The notes under the pieces are model-generated. The model was given only the letters and a program-made list of their open reading frames with translations, had not been told where the DNA came from and searched no databases. From assembly GCA_025355595.1 (NCBI GenBank), contig JANXZI010000423.1, positions 1 to 7,088 of the forward strand: 7,088 nt of DNA, written 5' to 3'. The position numbers were made by a program, and so were the translations under genes. The DNA is from Spartobacteria bacterium (GTDB lineage Bacteria; Verrucomicrobiota; Verrucomicrobiia; Chthoniobacterales; Chthoniobacteraceae). Positions 6,829-7,088 of this stretch are shown piece by piece; the first letter of the stretch is position 1; each line of letters opens with the position of its first letter.

Positions 6829-6990
6829 CTAAAATTTCAGCGAGGCGATGTCCTCGACGTGCGTGGTCTGCCGCGCGCGGAAGAGCGCGACGATGATGGC
6901 GAGGCCGACCGCAACCTCGGCGGCGGCGACGGTGATGATGAAAAACACGAGCACCTGCGCGTTGAAATTCGGCGTGAGCGTCGTCGTGAA
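6829..6990 (-). CDS. nuoK: NADH-quinone oxidoreductase subunit K (NuoK), C-terminal part only
   Basis: Reading from the TAG at 6829-6831 back into the gene gives FNAQVLVFFIITVAAAEVAV, GLAIIVALFRARQTTHVED and IASLKF. This is the third membrane helix and C-terminal tail of NuoK. The glutamate in AAAEVAVGLA (codon 6916-6918) matches the conserved channel glutamate equivalent to E. coli E72. Intact NuoK is about 100 aa with three helices; only about 45-54 residues are recognisable here. Upstream of roughly 6990 the minus-strand frame no longer looks like NuoK: it becomes basic and meets a TAA near 7067. The first two helices and the first conserved glutamate are absent because the sequence switches to plus-strand nuoJ-like coding. 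The upstream limit given is approximate. The nuoK-nuoL spacing is normal, so this side of the junction is authentic operon sequence. Confidence 0.88.
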   Translation of the reverse strand, partial: FTTTLTPNFNAQVLVFFIITVAAAEVAVGLAIIVALFRARQTTHVEDIASLKF

Positions 6991-6995
6991 CCGCA
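6964..6995. other. Inverted junction between nuoK (minus) and nuoJ (plus)
   Basis: NuoK similarity on the minus strand is certain down to the codon at 6964-6966 and plausible to about 6990. NuoJ similarity on the plus strand is clear from about 6986-6995 onward. The two coding segments face each other head-on in a way incompatible with a normal nuoJ-nuoK-nuoL order. The breakpoint must lie in this interval; the exact base cannot be fixed without the parental sequence. Confidence 0.8.
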
Positions 6996-7088
6996 ATCCG
7001 GTCGCGTCCGCGTTGAGCCTCGTCGTGAGTTTTCTCTGCCTCGCCGCGCTGTATGTCGGGCTTGATGCTTACCTCATCGCGAGCGGGC
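6986..7088 (+). CDS. nuoJ: NADH-quinone oxidoreductase subunit J (NuoJ), internal N-terminal part, inverted
   Basis: The plus-strand frame from 6986 reads VNRNPVASALSLVVSF and then LCLAALYVGLDAYLIASG, running off the window. The RNPVxSALxLVxSFxxLAxLYxxLxA pattern is the hallmark of the early part of NuoJ (E. coli TNPVHALLYLIISLLAISGVFFSLGAYF), covering the end of helix 1 and helix 2. The first roughly 15-20 residues, including the start codon, are missing at the junction, and the open frame upstream of 6986 is antisense of nuoK. NuoJ is a small membrane subunit at the NuoA/J/K/H interface of complex I. It is normally encoded just upstream of nuoK on the same strand, but here it lies on the opposite strand. 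The complementary minus-strand reading gives a basic, non-membrane sequence with a stop, which supports the plus-strand call. Confidence 0.8.
   Translation, partial: MNRNPVASALSLVVSFLCLAALYVGLDAYLIASG

Noticed and set aside
6859..7065. 68-codon plus-strand open frame at the right end
   Set aside because: It is in a different frame from the nuoJ segment and mostly antisense of nuoK; the sequence is low-complexity and charged.

Overview
The window is a GC-rich bacterial segment dominated by the 3' end of a complex I (NADH:quinone oxidoreductase, nuo) operon on the minus strand. The protein styles suggest a Verrucomicrobiota-like organism: a Nuo module with an unusual NuoM, an exported ThuA-family protein, a REP-associated transposase remnant, and almost no Shine-Dalgarno sequences. 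That assignment is a judgement from family resemblance, not from a marker gene.

Layout: positions 1-98 hold a truncated plus-strand fragment of a REP-associated tyrosine transposase (RAYT), followed by a short TTCAACT repeat. A small membrane-anchored protein of unknown function lies at 117-569 on the minus strand. A 185-bp divergent gap separates it from an exported ThuA-like protein at 755-1762 on the plus strand. The 180-bp gap that follows sits between two convergent genes and carries a striking nested inverted repeat (1780-1890) plus a terminator-like hairpin (1925-1940). From 1943 to 6822, minus strand, come nuoN, nuoM and nuoL, packed with a 3-nt gap (M to N) and a 4-nt overlap (L to M). 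The C-terminal part of nuoK begins 6 nt upstream of nuoL.

The right end is abnormal. The nuoK reading frame is recognisable only for its C-terminal portion. At about 6964-6995 the sequence switches to a plus-strand coding segment that reads as the N-terminal part of NuoJ. In a normal operon nuoJ would lie upstream of nuoK on the same strand. The end is therefore an inverted junction: either a fold-back chimera from amplification or assembly, or a real inversion that would destroy nuoK.

NuoL, NuoM and NuoN are the antiporter-like, proton-translocating subunits of the complex I membrane arm. NuoL and NuoN keep their expected key glutamate and lysines. NuoM keeps its TM5 glutamate, TM8 lysine and TM12 glutamate, but has a leucine where the central TM7 lysine is expected. 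I found no tRNA, rRNA, CRISPR array or complete mobile element, and nothing that clearly forms a new multi-gene system. The observations most worth pursuing are the nuoK/nuoJ inverted junction, the altered NuoM channel and the intergenic nested palindrome.
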